From contig NZ_JAHCSH010000002.1 in assembly GCF_018474005.1 (NCBI RefSeq), forward strand, positions 248,001-312,000: a stretch of 64,000 nucleotides of DNA. Direction: 5' to 3'. This DNA is from Curvibacter sp. CHRR-16 (GTDB lineage Bacteria > Pseudomonadota > Gammaproteobacteria > Burkholderiales > Burkholderiaceae_C). Below, piece after piece: positions 7,078 to 15,600 of the stretch. The notes beneath the pieces are model-generated. The model had not been told where the DNA came from. It saw nothing but the letters and a program-made list of their open reading frames with translations, and did not search any database. Position 1 is the first letter of the stretch, and the number at the start of each line of letters is the position of its first letter. The position numbers were made by a program, and so were the translations under genes.

Positions 7078-8304
7078 ATGGCCAACTTCCAAGAATTTCT
7101 GCCCACCCTGCTGCGCTTTGAAGGCGGCTATGTAGATGACCCAGCCGATCCCGGTGGTGCCACCAACAAGGGCATCACTTTTGGCACTTTCCGCCAGTAC
7201 GCATCCAACCTGCTGCAAGTACGCCCCACTCTTGAGGCCCTGCGCGACCTCACCGACGAGCAGGCCGGTCGCATTTACAAAGTGGAGTACTGGGATCGCA
7301 TTTATGGCGATGACTTCAGCTTCCAACCCTTGGCCAACATCGTATTTGACTTCAATGTCAACGCTGGCTGGCATGCCATCACAACCCTCATTCAGGTGCT
7401 CAACCGTGTAGGCGCTAACCACGCCCCCAACAGTACGTTGACTCCCCAACTGGTCGACAGCCTGCAGTACCACGACCCGATCAACATCTACACCCAATAC
7501 AAAGAAGCCCGCAGGGCCTACTACATCAACCTAGCCAATGAAAACCCCTCCCTGCGGCGCTTCTTGCAGGGGTGGTTGAACCGCGTCGATGCGTTTCCAA
7601 GCTTTCACCAAAATCCACCAGTACCTAGCACCCCAATGAGTGTGCTACCGCCCCTGCGTGGACTTGAGGGTGCAGTACTCCTCAGTCATCAAGAAGCCGC
7701 AACTACCACGACAGAACAACCCGAAGCCACCGCGATTCCAAGCAGAACGCCCAAAGCCAACTTCCAAGAATTTCTGCCCACCCTGCTGCGCTTTGAAGGC
7801 GGCTATGTAGATGACCCCGCCGATCCCGGTGGTGCCACCAACAAGGGCATCACTTTTGGCACTTTCCGCCAGTACGCATCCAACCTGCTGCAAGTACGCC
7901 CCACTCTTGAGGCCCTGCGCAACCTCACCGACGAGCAGGCCGGTCGCATTTACAAAGTGGAGTACTGGGATCGCATTTATGGCGATGACTTCAGCTTCCA
8001 ACCCTTGGCCAACATCGTATTTGACTTCAATGTCAACGCTGGCTGGCATGCCATCACAACCCTCATTCAGGTGCTCAACCGTGTAGGCGCTAACCACGCC
8101 CCCAACAGTACGTTGACTCCCCAACTGGTCGACAGCCTGCAGTACCACGACCCGATCAACATCTACACCCAATACAAAGAAGCCCGCAGGGCCTACTACA
8201 TCAACCTAGCCAATGAAAACCCCTCCCTGCGGCGCTTCTTGCAGGGGTGGTTGAACCGCGTCGATGCGTTTCCAAGCTTTCACTCCTTAGCCAGCCCTGC
8301 ATAA
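7078..8304 (+). CDS. Tandem-duplicated GH108-type muramidase
   Basis: This 408-residue protein consists of two copies of one domain, roughly residues 2-177 and 227-402, joined by a 49-residue Pro/Glu/Thr-rich linker. Each copy has the glycoside hydrolase 108 signature FEGGYVDDPADPGGATNKG, with likely catalytic Glu15 and Glu240, and the downstream FNVNAGWHAI helix and peptidoglycan-binding C-terminal part with YKEARRAYYINLA. GH108 enzymes hydrolyse the peptidoglycan glycan strand, as in phage endolysins. There is no signal peptide, so release would need lysis or a secretion device. The copies differ by one residue (Asp versus Asn in ALR-x-LTDEQ). GGGAG at 7068-7072 supports the start. Confidence 0.85.
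   Translation: MANFQEFLPTLLRFEGGYVDDPADPGGATNKGITFGTFRQYASNLLQVRPTLEALRDLTDEQAGRIYKVEYWDRIYGDDFSFQPLANIVFDFNVNAGWHAITTLIQVLNRVGANHAPNSTLTPQLVDSLQYHDPINIYTQYKEARRAYYINLANENPSLRRFLQGWLNRVDAFPSFHQNPPVPSTPMSVLPPLRGLEGAVLLSHQEAATTTTEQPEATAIPSRTPKANFQEFLPTLLRFEGGYVDDPADPGGATNKGITFGTFRQYASNLLQVRPTLEALRNLTDEQAGRIYKVEYWDRIYGDDFSFQPLANIVFDFNVNAGWHAITTLIQVLNRVGANHAPNSTLTPQLVDSLQYHDPINIYTQYKEARRAYYINLANENPSLRRFLQGWLNRVDAFPSFHSLASPA
7081..8283 (+). repeat. Direct repeat of 528 bases (7081-7608 and 7756-8283) inside the muramidase gene
   Basis: Comparing the two blocks base by base, I see only two differences: ccA versus ccC in the codon after GATGAC, and GAC versus AAC after CTGCGC. The offset is exactly 675 bases, so the reading frame is preserved. 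Such near-identity, silent sites included, means a very recent duplication or ongoing gene conversion. The unit could expand or collapse by recombination. An assembly error is unlikely because the two copies are joined by unique linker sequence. Confidence 0.95.
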
Positions 8305-8353
8305 ATTAAATGTCTCGAAAATAATATCCGCATCCAATATTAAATTATTAATC

Positions 8354-9871
8354 ATGAACAAAACATTCACAATCTGCTATTCAGGCACAGACTGCTATCT
8401 TGATCATGCGCTGGTACTACGAAAGCCTGATGAGATTAAATGCTACAACGAAGTATCAGGCTACATACCAAGCAAAATACACAAAATAATCAATAAAAAT
8501 AATAAATCTTGGGAAAATGCTGGAGATAGCACATCACTCGACGGCCCTGGCGGACCGTACAATGAAAGCAGAGAAAACCTACCAGTTATCATATGGGAAA
8601 CAGAGGATATCAACAGCGGCTACGAGAGCGATACAGATAGTTTTGGGAATACAATAATAAAAGACAAGCAACCAATACTTAAATATTACCATACAAAGCC
8701 AGCCCCCTCCAAAATCGACAGTGCTACGGGATTATCGATGGAAACTATAGCGATTGCAGGAATCGCAAAAATGTTCGACATAACCATTCATATGGTAAGG
8801 TATGAGTCTTCACAGACGAAAGAACAATTTGACGGTTACTTTGACGAAACGCGCACATCACCCCACAAGGCAGTAAGTTTGGAATATCCAAGCCAATGGA
8901 AAAACTGGCAAAATCAATGCGCAACCCCTGGCCACTGGCGCTTGCGCTGGAACGAGGCTGACAATGAAAAAATTGACAGATTCAAAAAGGAATATGGCAC
9001 CATCGTATTAATTGGCCATAGCCGCGGCGGTGTTGAATGCATAATTGCAAGCAATTATTTAGCAGATTTATGGCCAGAATTCAAAATAAAAATTATAGCA
9101 ATAGATCCAGTACCCGGCCCTGGAGATTGGTGGGGGGTTTTAACCAAAATACCTGAAAAAACAAATACTGAACCAGTTGAGTACATTGGAGTATATGCAA
9201 TTGATGAAACGTCCGCCAACTTCAATGCAGTTACGCCAAGAATAAAAGGAGTAAACGATAAATTATGGGATCCACTGGGATCGAAAAGTCAAACTTATCA
9301 ACCAAACCAAAATAAATACGAACTCATATATACAAGAGGACGGCACGCCACCGCCCCTGGATCAATATGCATTTATGGCGACTCCGACCCAAATAATACA
9401 AACGAGGAAATTGGATCAAGCGGCAATCTAGTCTTTGCGTACACAATAAAAAAATTAGATGAATGGGGAGTTAAAATTAAAGATAAAATTAAAGTTGCAA
9501 TTAAAAACAACATAAAAGAATGGCGAATTCAATTGGAAAACAAATGTGATGATTATGGAAAAATGAGGGATAAAAATTATGGCCCATGGAATGTATTCGG
9601 TTTATTAAACGGCATAATTTACTATAATGCACGAGGAATATCATCCTCATCCGGCGCAAATCCAAGCGATTGGTCTTACTTAGAAACTTACATAAAAAAT
9701 CCTTCAACCCAACTTCAAAAAAAAATTAAAGGATTAATAGCTGGCATCGAATCCAAAAAAGATGCCGCCTGCACTTGGAAATTCATCAACGACATTAACA
9801 TTGAATTTAACTCAAACGAAACAAACACATCAAAAGCCCCCCCCTCAAAAAGACTCGGTTCTACAGACTAG
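8354..9871 (+). CDS. Lipase-like alpha/beta hydrolase, AT-rich
   Basis: This 505-residue protein contains the nucleophile elbow GHSRGG (Ser223) after the strand TIVLI and before a helix, followed by KIIAIDPVPGPGD. That is the arrangement of alpha/beta hydrolases and of phospholipase-type antibacterial effectors with DUF2235-like folds. It has no signal peptide. The N-terminal 200 residues are charged with no named domain. Base composition is strikingly AT-rich (runs such as ATAAAAAAAT and many AAA/ATA codons) compared with the genes on either side, a mark of horizontal acquisition. It is the last plus-strand gene of the island and converges on the regulator gene. Lipase activity and toxin role are inferred. 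Confidence 0.65.
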   Translation: MNKTFTICYSGTDCYLDHALVLRKPDEIKCYNEVSGYIPSKIHKIINKNNKSWENAGDSTSLDGPGGPYNESRENLPVIIWETEDINSGYESDTDSFGNTIIKDKQPILKYYHTKPAPSKIDSATGLSMETIAIAGIAKMFDITIHMVRYESSQTKEQFDGYFDETRTSPHKAVSLEYPSQWKNWQNQCATPGHWRLRWNEADNEKIDRFKKEYGTIVLIGHSRGGVECIIASNYLADLWPEFKIKIIAIDPVPGPGDWWGVLTKIPEKTNTEPVEYIGVYAIDETSANFNAVTPRIKGVNDKLWDPLGSKSQTYQPNQNKYELIYTRGRHATAPGSICIYGDSDPNNTNEEIGSSGNLVFAYTIKKLDEWGVKIKDKIKVAIKNNIKEWRIQLENKCDDYGKMRDKNYGPWNVFGLLNGIIYYNARGISSSSGANPSDWSYLETYIKNPSTQLQKKIKGLIAGIESKKDAACTWKFINDINIEFNSNETNTSKAPPSKRLGSTD

Positions 9872-9917
9872 TTAAAACAACTCGGAAATAACAATTATCA
9901 AAAAAAACACACAAGCC

Positions 9918-11459
9918 TCACGCCCCAACAGTATTCCTCAAACACTGCCGAAAATGCCCACGATCTGAAAAACCGACTTTTTCGGCAATATCTGCCAAGC
10001 GTGCATGGGGGTTTTCTTCCAGCATTCTGCGGGCATGCTCTATGCGAACCGCCTGCACGAACAGTTTGAATGACAGTCCGACCTCTTCACGCAGCAGCTG
10101 ACGCAGGTGCGAGGGGCTGACATAGGCTTGGGCTGCCAAGTGTTCCATGGGAAAGGTATCGCGCCAGTGGGTGAACAGGTAGCTCAGTGCCCGGGCCAGT
10201 GCGGGGTGCAGGCGCCCCAAGGCTTGCTGGCGTTGTTCCACCACGCACAATACCCAGTAGCGACTTGGATCGGCTGGCGTGCTACCACCTGCAGGTAGCA
10301 AGACGGTGGATACATCGGTCAATGCAACGGCTATGTCGCTTGTACTGCCCCCCAATAGCTGTGGTGCATGCTGGTTGATCTCTTGTGCCCCAATGCTAGT
10401 ACCCGGTGTAAGCACGGCCATGCGGGCTAGCACCTGCTCTAACTGTTGGGCCTGTCCAGGCCAGTGGTAGTGGGTACTCCACTGCTGCAGGGTGTCTGTC
10501 AGACGCTGATCGGCGTGGTGTCCGTAGTAGTCCAGAACGGCACGGGTGAGCAGTGGTATGTCCATGCTTCGCTGGGTGAGTGTAGGCAGCGTGATGCTGC
10601 ACCAGTTGTCATCTGCTAGAGGCCATGGTGCTAACTGTTCAGCACGTTGACTGGGAATGGTGGGCTCGTCTGGCAGCATCAGAAACAGGCGAAATGCCCC
10701 TGCTGCCGAGGCGTGCATGAGCTGCTCCCACACATGGGCTTGGTCGGCCAAGGTCGCAAGACGATGCATACCATGCACCAGCAAACTGCCACCGCGCGCA
10801 CGTGCTACCCAACGTGCAGGGGCATCCAGTGCGGCGGCTGCATCTATCACCACCCAAGGGCGGTAGTGACCTGTAGCGTAATGAATGGCAGCGACCGTTT
10901 GCTGGGCCTCATGCAGACCTGTACCGCGCAGCAGCACGGGCAATCCATGGCTGGTGGCTTGGGCGATTGCTTCATCTAGTTGCAACATGGCAGGGCTGTA
11001 ACCTAGGAGGCAAGGTGCACTGCCATGTTGCTGCCCCACTAACCACTGCTGGCTTTGCAAGCGCAAGCACATGCGAGCGCACTGCTGTGCTAGGGCAATG
11101 GCTTGTTCGCTTGGGCTGGTGTGGGTCTGCGCATGGGGTAGGGCTACCTGCAGATTGCCTAAGGTGTGCCCTGCCACTTGCAAGGGCAAGATCCAACCGT
11201 TGTGGGCTTGTTTGCCTTTACCCGCGCCCTCCCCCAGCACCACACAAGGGCTTTGACCGTGCAAGGCCAGTGTGGCGTGATGCCAGACTTTGGTAATGGC
11301 TGATTGCTGAAGATACTGGCCAACGGTTATTGCAAAGTCCCACGCTGTGGAGTGGTTTGGTGCCCACCCAACCTCAAGCGGAACCAGCCGATCGGTAGGT
11401 TCGTTGAGGCGAGAGGGCAAGGCTCTCGTTCCCTGTGTCTGATAGGTGCTGGGGGGCAT
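9918..11459 (-). CDS. AraC-type regulator with a degenerate sigma54-type AAA+ domain
   Basis: This 513-residue protein has three parts. The first 150 residues look like a sensor (GAF-like) domain. The middle is a relic of a sigma54-activator AAA+ domain: a Walker B-like RGGSLLVHGMHRL and the C-terminal lid pattern DIPLLTRAVLDYY with YHWPGQAQQLEQVL. The last 110 residues are an AraC helix-turn-helix pair (MEHLAAQAYVSPSHLRQLL and ADIAEKVGFSDRGHFRQCL). The Walker A loop reads RGTGLHEA with no GK[ST], and no GAFTGA loop is visible, so ATP-driven sigma54 activation is improbable. Start is ATG 11459; TTG 11468 is an in-frame alternative. It is the last gene of the minus-strand TOMM unit and likely controls the island. 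Confidence 0.75.
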   Translation of the reverse strand: MPPSTYQTQGTRALPSRLNEPTDRLVPLEVGWAPNHSTAWDFAITVGQYLQQSAITKVWHHATLALHGQSPCVVLGEGAGKGKQAHNGWILPLQVAGHTLGNLQVALPHAQTHTSPSEQAIALAQQCARMCLRLQSQQWLVGQQHGSAPCLLGYSPAMLQLDEAIAQATSHGLPVLLRGTGLHEAQQTVAAIHYATGHYRPWVVIDAAAALDAPARWVARARGGSLLVHGMHRLATLADQAHVWEQLMHASAAGAFRLFLMLPDEPTIPSQRAEQLAPWPLADDNWCSITLPTLTQRSMDIPLLTRAVLDYYGHHADQRLTDTLQQWSTHYHWPGQAQQLEQVLARMAVLTPGTSIGAQEINQHAPQLLGGSTSDIAVALTDVSTVLLPAGGSTPADPSRYWVLCVVEQRQQALGRLHPALARALSYLFTHWRDTFPMEHLAAQAYVSPSHLRQLLREEVGLSFKLFVQAVRIEHARRMLEENPHARLADIAEKVGFSDRGHFRQCLRNTVGA

Positions 11460-11520
11460 AGCCCGCAATCTAAAATTGCAGGCAGAAAAGGTTAATTACA
11501 AGTCATTACACGAGACGCCA

Positions 11521-12495
11521 TCAAAGTACCGCTGGTAATAATCGCCCTTCTTCTTGGCTGCCTTTTTGGATGGTGCACGCATAGGTTCCAAAACGCACTT
11601 CGCCCCGGCGCCGCTCCACCAAGGGGGGCAACCCTGACAAGTGAACGGCGAATGTCTCGGCCAAGGCCTCTGCAATTTGCTGACGTGCACGAAAAATTTG
11701 AATGTTGACGTAGGCTGTGTCTATACCCAGCATGCCGGCTAAGGTCTCCAGTGGTAACCAGCCTTGGCTGTGGTGATCTATACCGCGCTGCATGTCTTGC
11801 AGGCGTTGGCGTACCAATGTGACTAGCGCATAGTGGTGTATGCGCTCCCCCAGTCCAATTCGCTGGCTGCCTAATTGCAGGTTGAGTGTGACGTGCTCTT
11901 CATTTTGGCTAATGTGAAAGTGCAAATCTGGGATGGTCGGAGAGATGCACGGCAGTTGCTCCAAATCAAGCGTGGTGCTCAGCAGCGTGCACAGTACGAA
12001 CTCCCACGCTTGGTCTGCCACCCGAATACGGCGACCATCCTGCAAAGCCTCTGTGCCAGTGGACTGCTCGAGCACCCACTGGCCGTTTTGGACATAGACG
12101 GTGGCTTGAGACACCTGCGTGTCAGGCAGAGGATTGCCGTGCAGATGCAATGCTATAGGCGCTTGTGCAAGATCGTCAGGCAGCAAACTAGTACAAGGTG
12201 GTGCCAAATCGGTCACAGACCAGTGTCCAATAGGATCGCTTGAAATATGGATTTGGTCATGCAACGTCAGTGGCATCCATTGGTCGGGGGCGATGCGGCG
12301 GCCATTGATCCAAGTGCCATTGCGGCTGCGATCGCAAAGCTCCCATCGCCCGTCATGCCAATGAATTTGGACATGCAGTTTGGATACGTCGGGAGCATTC
12401 ACCCACGTATGGCAAGCCTGTGGGTCACGACCGAGCATATGCACTGGGCGCAGCATGGCACGGTAATGCCGAAATACATTCCAAAGTAAAGCCAT
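11521..12495 (-). CDS. FHA-domain protein of the TOMM gene unit
   Basis: The protein (324 residues from ATG 12495) opens with a forkhead-associated domain: LGRDP, then SKLHVQIHW, then DRSRNGTWINGRRI, with the Arg, Ser, His and Asn residues that bind phosphothreonine. The C-terminal part (WLPLETLAGMLGIDTAYVNIQIFRAR-type helices) resembles a winged helix. FHA domains read out Ser/Thr kinase activity, and a kinase is encoded four genes upstream in the same unit, so it is a natural partner. A TTG at 12537 would extend the protein by 14 residues and overlap the upstream gene; neither start has a good ribosome site. Confidence 0.8.
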   Translation of the reverse strand: MALLWNVFRHYRAMLRPVHMLGRDPQACHTWVNAPDVSKLHVQIHWHDGRWELCDRSRNGTWINGRRIAPDQWMPLTLHDQIHISSDPIGHWSVTDLAPPCTSLLPDDLAQAPIALHLHGNPLPDTQVSQATVYVQNGQWVLEQSTGTEALQDGRRIRVADQAWEFVLCTLLSTTLDLEQLPCISPTIPDLHFHISQNEEHVTLNLQLGSQRIGLGERIHHYALVTLVRQRLQDMQRGIDHHSQGWLPLETLAGMLGIDTAYVNIQIFRARQQIAEALAETFAVHLSGLPPLVERRRGEVRFGTYACTIQKGSQEEGRLLPAVL

Positions 12496-12518
12496 TGCAA
12501 GGGGAGGATGCGCTGAGA

Positions 12519-14717
12519 CTAGAGGTACAAGGCCCAAGTATTGAACTGGGCTTCTGTCAAGGACTGGGGGAGCCAGCCCAGCTTCACCGGTACTTGGTAG
12601 AGTCGCGGGTTAGCCAGTTCTGGCCATACATGGCATAGACCCGGAACCACAACTTTGACAGTATGCAAGGGTATATCGGGGCGGCTGTAGTCATGCAATA
12701 TAACTTCCAAGTCTGCGCAGGCAGCAGCTTCCACGCAGGCTTGGATATCTTGCGCAATATCCTGATAGCTTGCTGCTAGTACAGGAACCCGTTTCGCCTG
12801 TTCCTGCGGGTATAAGAAGCTAGGAGGTTGTGCGCGGCCTTGTGTCCACTGGGCGGGTAGACATTTGTCAACTGCAATCAGTTGTACCAATTCGGTGACC
12901 GCACGCTCTGCCGCCTGTGGCAAGCTCAGGCTGCACCCAAAACCGATACCCCACAGCCCTAGCTTGCGATGCTGTCCAATCGCAACAACGACGGGTATAC
13001 CAAGGTCATGGGTGATATCCAGCAACCAGTAATCCCAATCAGAACCAATAGTTTGCGCCAATGCTTGGCTGTGTGCACTGGACAAAGTGTCTACTGGCAC
13101 ACAAGGTCGGGCTATCTCGTTGTACCACCATATGGCTGCAGCATCGCGCTCTATGAGCTCTAAAAGCCCTTGCAAAATAGCCTCTTCTTTGGTGTTGCCA
13201 GCAGCGCAGCCGTTGGAATTCCACCGTGCCAAGCGTTGTGCAGGGGAAGGAGCGTTGGCATAACAAGCCCCCAGTGGCAGGTAACGCAAGGCATCATGGG
13301 TCAAGGACCAAGCGGGTGTCCAGTCTGCAGGCTCACAGGGGTGGTAGGCGAGCACGGGCGGCATACGTTGGGCGGAACTTACATAGCTCAGTTGGCTCGG
13401 CAGCACATAAGGGGCATCAAGCGCTTGGGCTGGACTGTGTACACAGGCTTCATCGCCTTGATAAAACGCTGCATAACGCTCCACCGCTTCACAGAGCGCA
13501 CTCGCACGGGACTGCATATCAGTCATACCTTTGCCCAAGCAGACTTGCACAAAGCTTTGCTTGGATAGGGACGTATCCGATGGCTGGGTACGGTAAAAAT
13601 GGCTGCGATACACGGAAAGCTGCCCATCTTGCGGGGTATTTAGCTGAACCAACTGGTTTACAACTCCGCTGACCTCACTCACCCAAGGCAAGAGACGCTG
13701 CACCGTGTCTTGCGCCAATACGCCACGCGCCCCACCATGGGCGGTTGCCAACTTATGACATGGCTGCAAACGCACAGGTTCAAACTGCTGCGTAGTCAGC
13801 ATGTGTGGATCACCACAATGCGGACATTGTGGGCGACGATGAACGGCGTGCACCGTTGCCTCCGGTAGTTCCGGGGCATCCGCACTAAGCACATGGGTTG
13901 ACCAAACCAACATACTTGGTGTTTCCATCGTCAACACCCGCATTGCGAAGGGAATCAAATGGGGGGTAACAGCATGCGCTGTTTGCACGGCCAAAGCATC
14001 GGCACGCACGGGCAGTCCACGAGAAAGACCCGCCCCCAAGTGACGCCACACACTGTGCGCTGGTTGATTACGTTGCATGCGTGCAGCCAAACAATACCAA
14101 CACGGGCTATGCGCCGCTCCAGGCGTGAACAGTGGGCCGAGAATTATTTTCTGCCCAGTCACCTTGGTCAGCAACCATGCTTGCCCAAGTGCATCTTGCT
14201 TGGCTTGGATCTCCTCCAAGCGAGGGTCTAAATAGTCATCGCACAGGACAACTGTCAAGCCACCAGTTAAACACGTTTGTCTCAAGCTCTCAGCAAAGTG
14301 CAGGACGGGTGCGGAGGGCTTCGGTTGAGCCAAAGGACTGACGGGATAATCCACCAACATCTTACTCAGTACAACCAAGGAACTGTGCTGATCCAAGCTC
14401 CATTGCAGTGCTGGTTCGGAGAAATTGGGTGAGCTATATAACGGGGGCTGCTTGGCAGAAAAGGCCGTGACAAAACCTTGCCGGACCATTGATTGCAAAG
14501 CGGATAGTAGGCGTGCCGACTGGTCAGCCAGTCCATGGGTTTGACAGTAGGCCGCAAGGCTAGTTTTCGCCTGCACAACGTATGCCAAGCGTAAAACGCT
14601 TGGCATATCAAAGGTCAAGACCTCCCCTTCTTCTAGTAGTAGCAAATGCTCCTTATCGGCATCCATCAACGCCTCAAATCGAGGATGCCAGCGCAAAGGA
14701 GTATTGAACCAATCCAT
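12519..14717 (-). CDS. TOMM cyclodehydratase: fused E1-like partner and YcaO domain
   Basis: This 732-residue protein fuses the two parts of an azoline-forming cyclodehydratase. The N-terminal half has a winged-helix/leader-binding region and an E1-like domain with paired zinc-type cysteines (CWYC near 206, CPHCG near 298). The C-terminal half is YcaO, with ATP-binding motifs ALCEAVERYA (near 412) and NGCAAGNTKEEA followed by LLELIERDA (near 505-520). Such enzymes use ATP to cyclise Cys, Ser or Thr of a ribosomal peptide. The C-terminus (TWALYL) lacks the proline-rich PxPxP end of many TOMM YcaO proteins. The gene follows the precursor-like gene by 18 bases. No flavin dehydrogenase gene lies nearby. 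Confidence 0.88.
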   Translation of the reverse strand: MDWFNTPLRWHPRFEALMDADKEHLLLLEEGEVLTFDMPSVLRLAYVVQAKTSLAAYCQTHGLADQSARLLSALQSMVRQGFVTAFSAKQPPLYSSPNFSEPALQWSLDQHSSLVVLSKMLVDYPVSPLAQPKPSAPVLHFAESLRQTCLTGGLTVVLCDDYLDPRLEEIQAKQDALGQAWLLTKVTGQKIILGPLFTPGAAHSPCWYCLAARMQRNQPAHSVWRHLGAGLSRGLPVRADALAVQTAHAVTPHLIPFAMRVLTMETPSMLVWSTHVLSADAPELPEATVHAVHRRPQCPHCGDPHMLTTQQFEPVRLQPCHKLATAHGGARGVLAQDTVQRLLPWVSEVSGVVNQLVQLNTPQDGQLSVYRSHFYRTQPSDTSLSKQSFVQVCLGKGMTDMQSRASALCEAVERYAAFYQGDEACVHSPAQALDAPYVLPSQLSYVSSAQRMPPVLAYHPCEPADWTPAWSLTHDALRYLPLGACYANAPSPAQRLARWNSNGCAAGNTKEEAILQGLLELIERDAAAIWWYNEIARPCVPVDTLSSAHSQALAQTIGSDWDYWLLDITHDLGIPVVVAIGQHRKLGLWGIGFGCSLSLPQAAERAVTELVQLIAVDKCLPAQWTQGRAQPPSFLYPQEQAKRVPVLAASYQDIAQDIQACVEAAACADLEVILHDYSRPDIPLHTVKVVVPGLCHVWPELANPRLYQVPVKLGWLPQSLTEAQFNTWALYL

Positions 14718-14735
14718 AAGACAGTTGGACTTGAT

Positions 14736-15575
14736 TTAATTGCAAGTGAAAGGATAGGCCGCACCGGTATTGTTATATGTGGCCAATGCCACTGGGCGAA
14801 TCTCTTCATCGTCAGGACACGTGGGGTAATTCAAAACAACCTTGTTCCAAATTACTGGTGCCTCTGGAGTGCCCATATTCCAACCCCAAGTCTGGCTGCT
14901 AGCGTTGTAAGACCAGTTGTAGTCAGAGGATGGGTTGTGCTCAAATTTGATAAAGAAATTGAATGGCATGCTAAATCCAAACCACTTGGCTAGACTTGGA
15001 ACTGCATCATTTGCATGGATCAATTCATGGAAGAACTCTTTGTTTGTCCAGCTCAAAATGACTGCTCGCAATATCACACTGCCAAAAGCGAGAAACGAGT
15101 CCGGACCACCACCAGGAATACCCATTGCTGTCGGCTGGGGGGATCCTATCCCATGAGAGTGTGGGCTGGACATGGTCGATAAAGCAGGGCCAAGTACTGT
15201 GGGGAAGTTTTGATAGTAGGCAGCTAGTGCCTCTGCCATATATTTTTTTTGCGAATCGTCGGGGCAATTGGGAAGTGTGATGACAAATAAATCATTGGGG
15301 CCAATCCAGCCAACGGCATCTTTGTAACTCCAGCGTACAGCTTGTGCTGGATCATGGCTTGCATATAACTGAACGCGAAGATTGGGCCACTTGGTGGTAC
15401 AGCCGAAATTGGTGATCAATTTATCTTGAATATCTTCGGTCATAGATCCACCCGGAACAGGCTTACTAAAAATTTCTTTTCTGAAGCGTTCATCACGCCA
15501 AGTCTTAGCCAAAAGACGCAAATAAGCTAAACGAAACTGCAGTAGTGGTTCACCAGGAACAGAAGTTAAGGTCAT
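14736..15575 (-). CDS. TOMM precursor-like protein with NHLP-type leader (BMA_0021/BMA_0022-like)
   Basis: From ATG 15575 the product is 279 residues, with AAAGGA about 9 bases upstream; the longer TTG frame at 15611 would overlap the kinase gene. Residues 10-33 (LLQFRLAYLRLLAKTWRDER, then FRKEI) match the nitrile-hydratase-like leader pattern W-x-D-x-x-F of TOMM precursors. The rest contains a repeated unit WSY...GW...P-x-CPDD...ALA-x-Y, once near 90-125 and again near the C-terminus, ending YPFTCN. An HELIH (HExxH) also occurs near residue 190. Length and motifs fit the large TOMM precursor family that travels with kinase/cyclase fusions, recalled from TIGR03795. Core processing is unproven. 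Confidence 0.72.
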   Translation of the reverse strand: MTLTSVPGEPLLQFRLAYLRLLAKTWRDERFRKEIFSKPVPGGSMTEDIQDKLITNFGCTTKWPNLRVQLYASHDPAQAVRWSYKDAVGWIGPNDLFVITLPNCPDDSQKKYMAEALAAYYQNFPTVLGPALSTMSSPHSHGIGSPQPTAMGIPGGGPDSFLAFGSVILRAVILSWTNKEFFHELIHANDAVPSLAKWFGFSMPFNFFIKFEHNPSSDYNWSYNASSQTWGWNMGTPEAPVIWNKVVLNYPTCPDDEEIRPVALATYNNTGAAYPFTCN

Positions 15576-15600
15576 TGGTGGGATCCTTTCAATAAATGAG

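Noticed and set aside
7078-8304. Reading the muramidase and neighbours as a prophage remnant
   Set aside because: No integrase, capsid, tail, holin or terminase gene is present, and the neighbours are RebB and DUF2589 genes.
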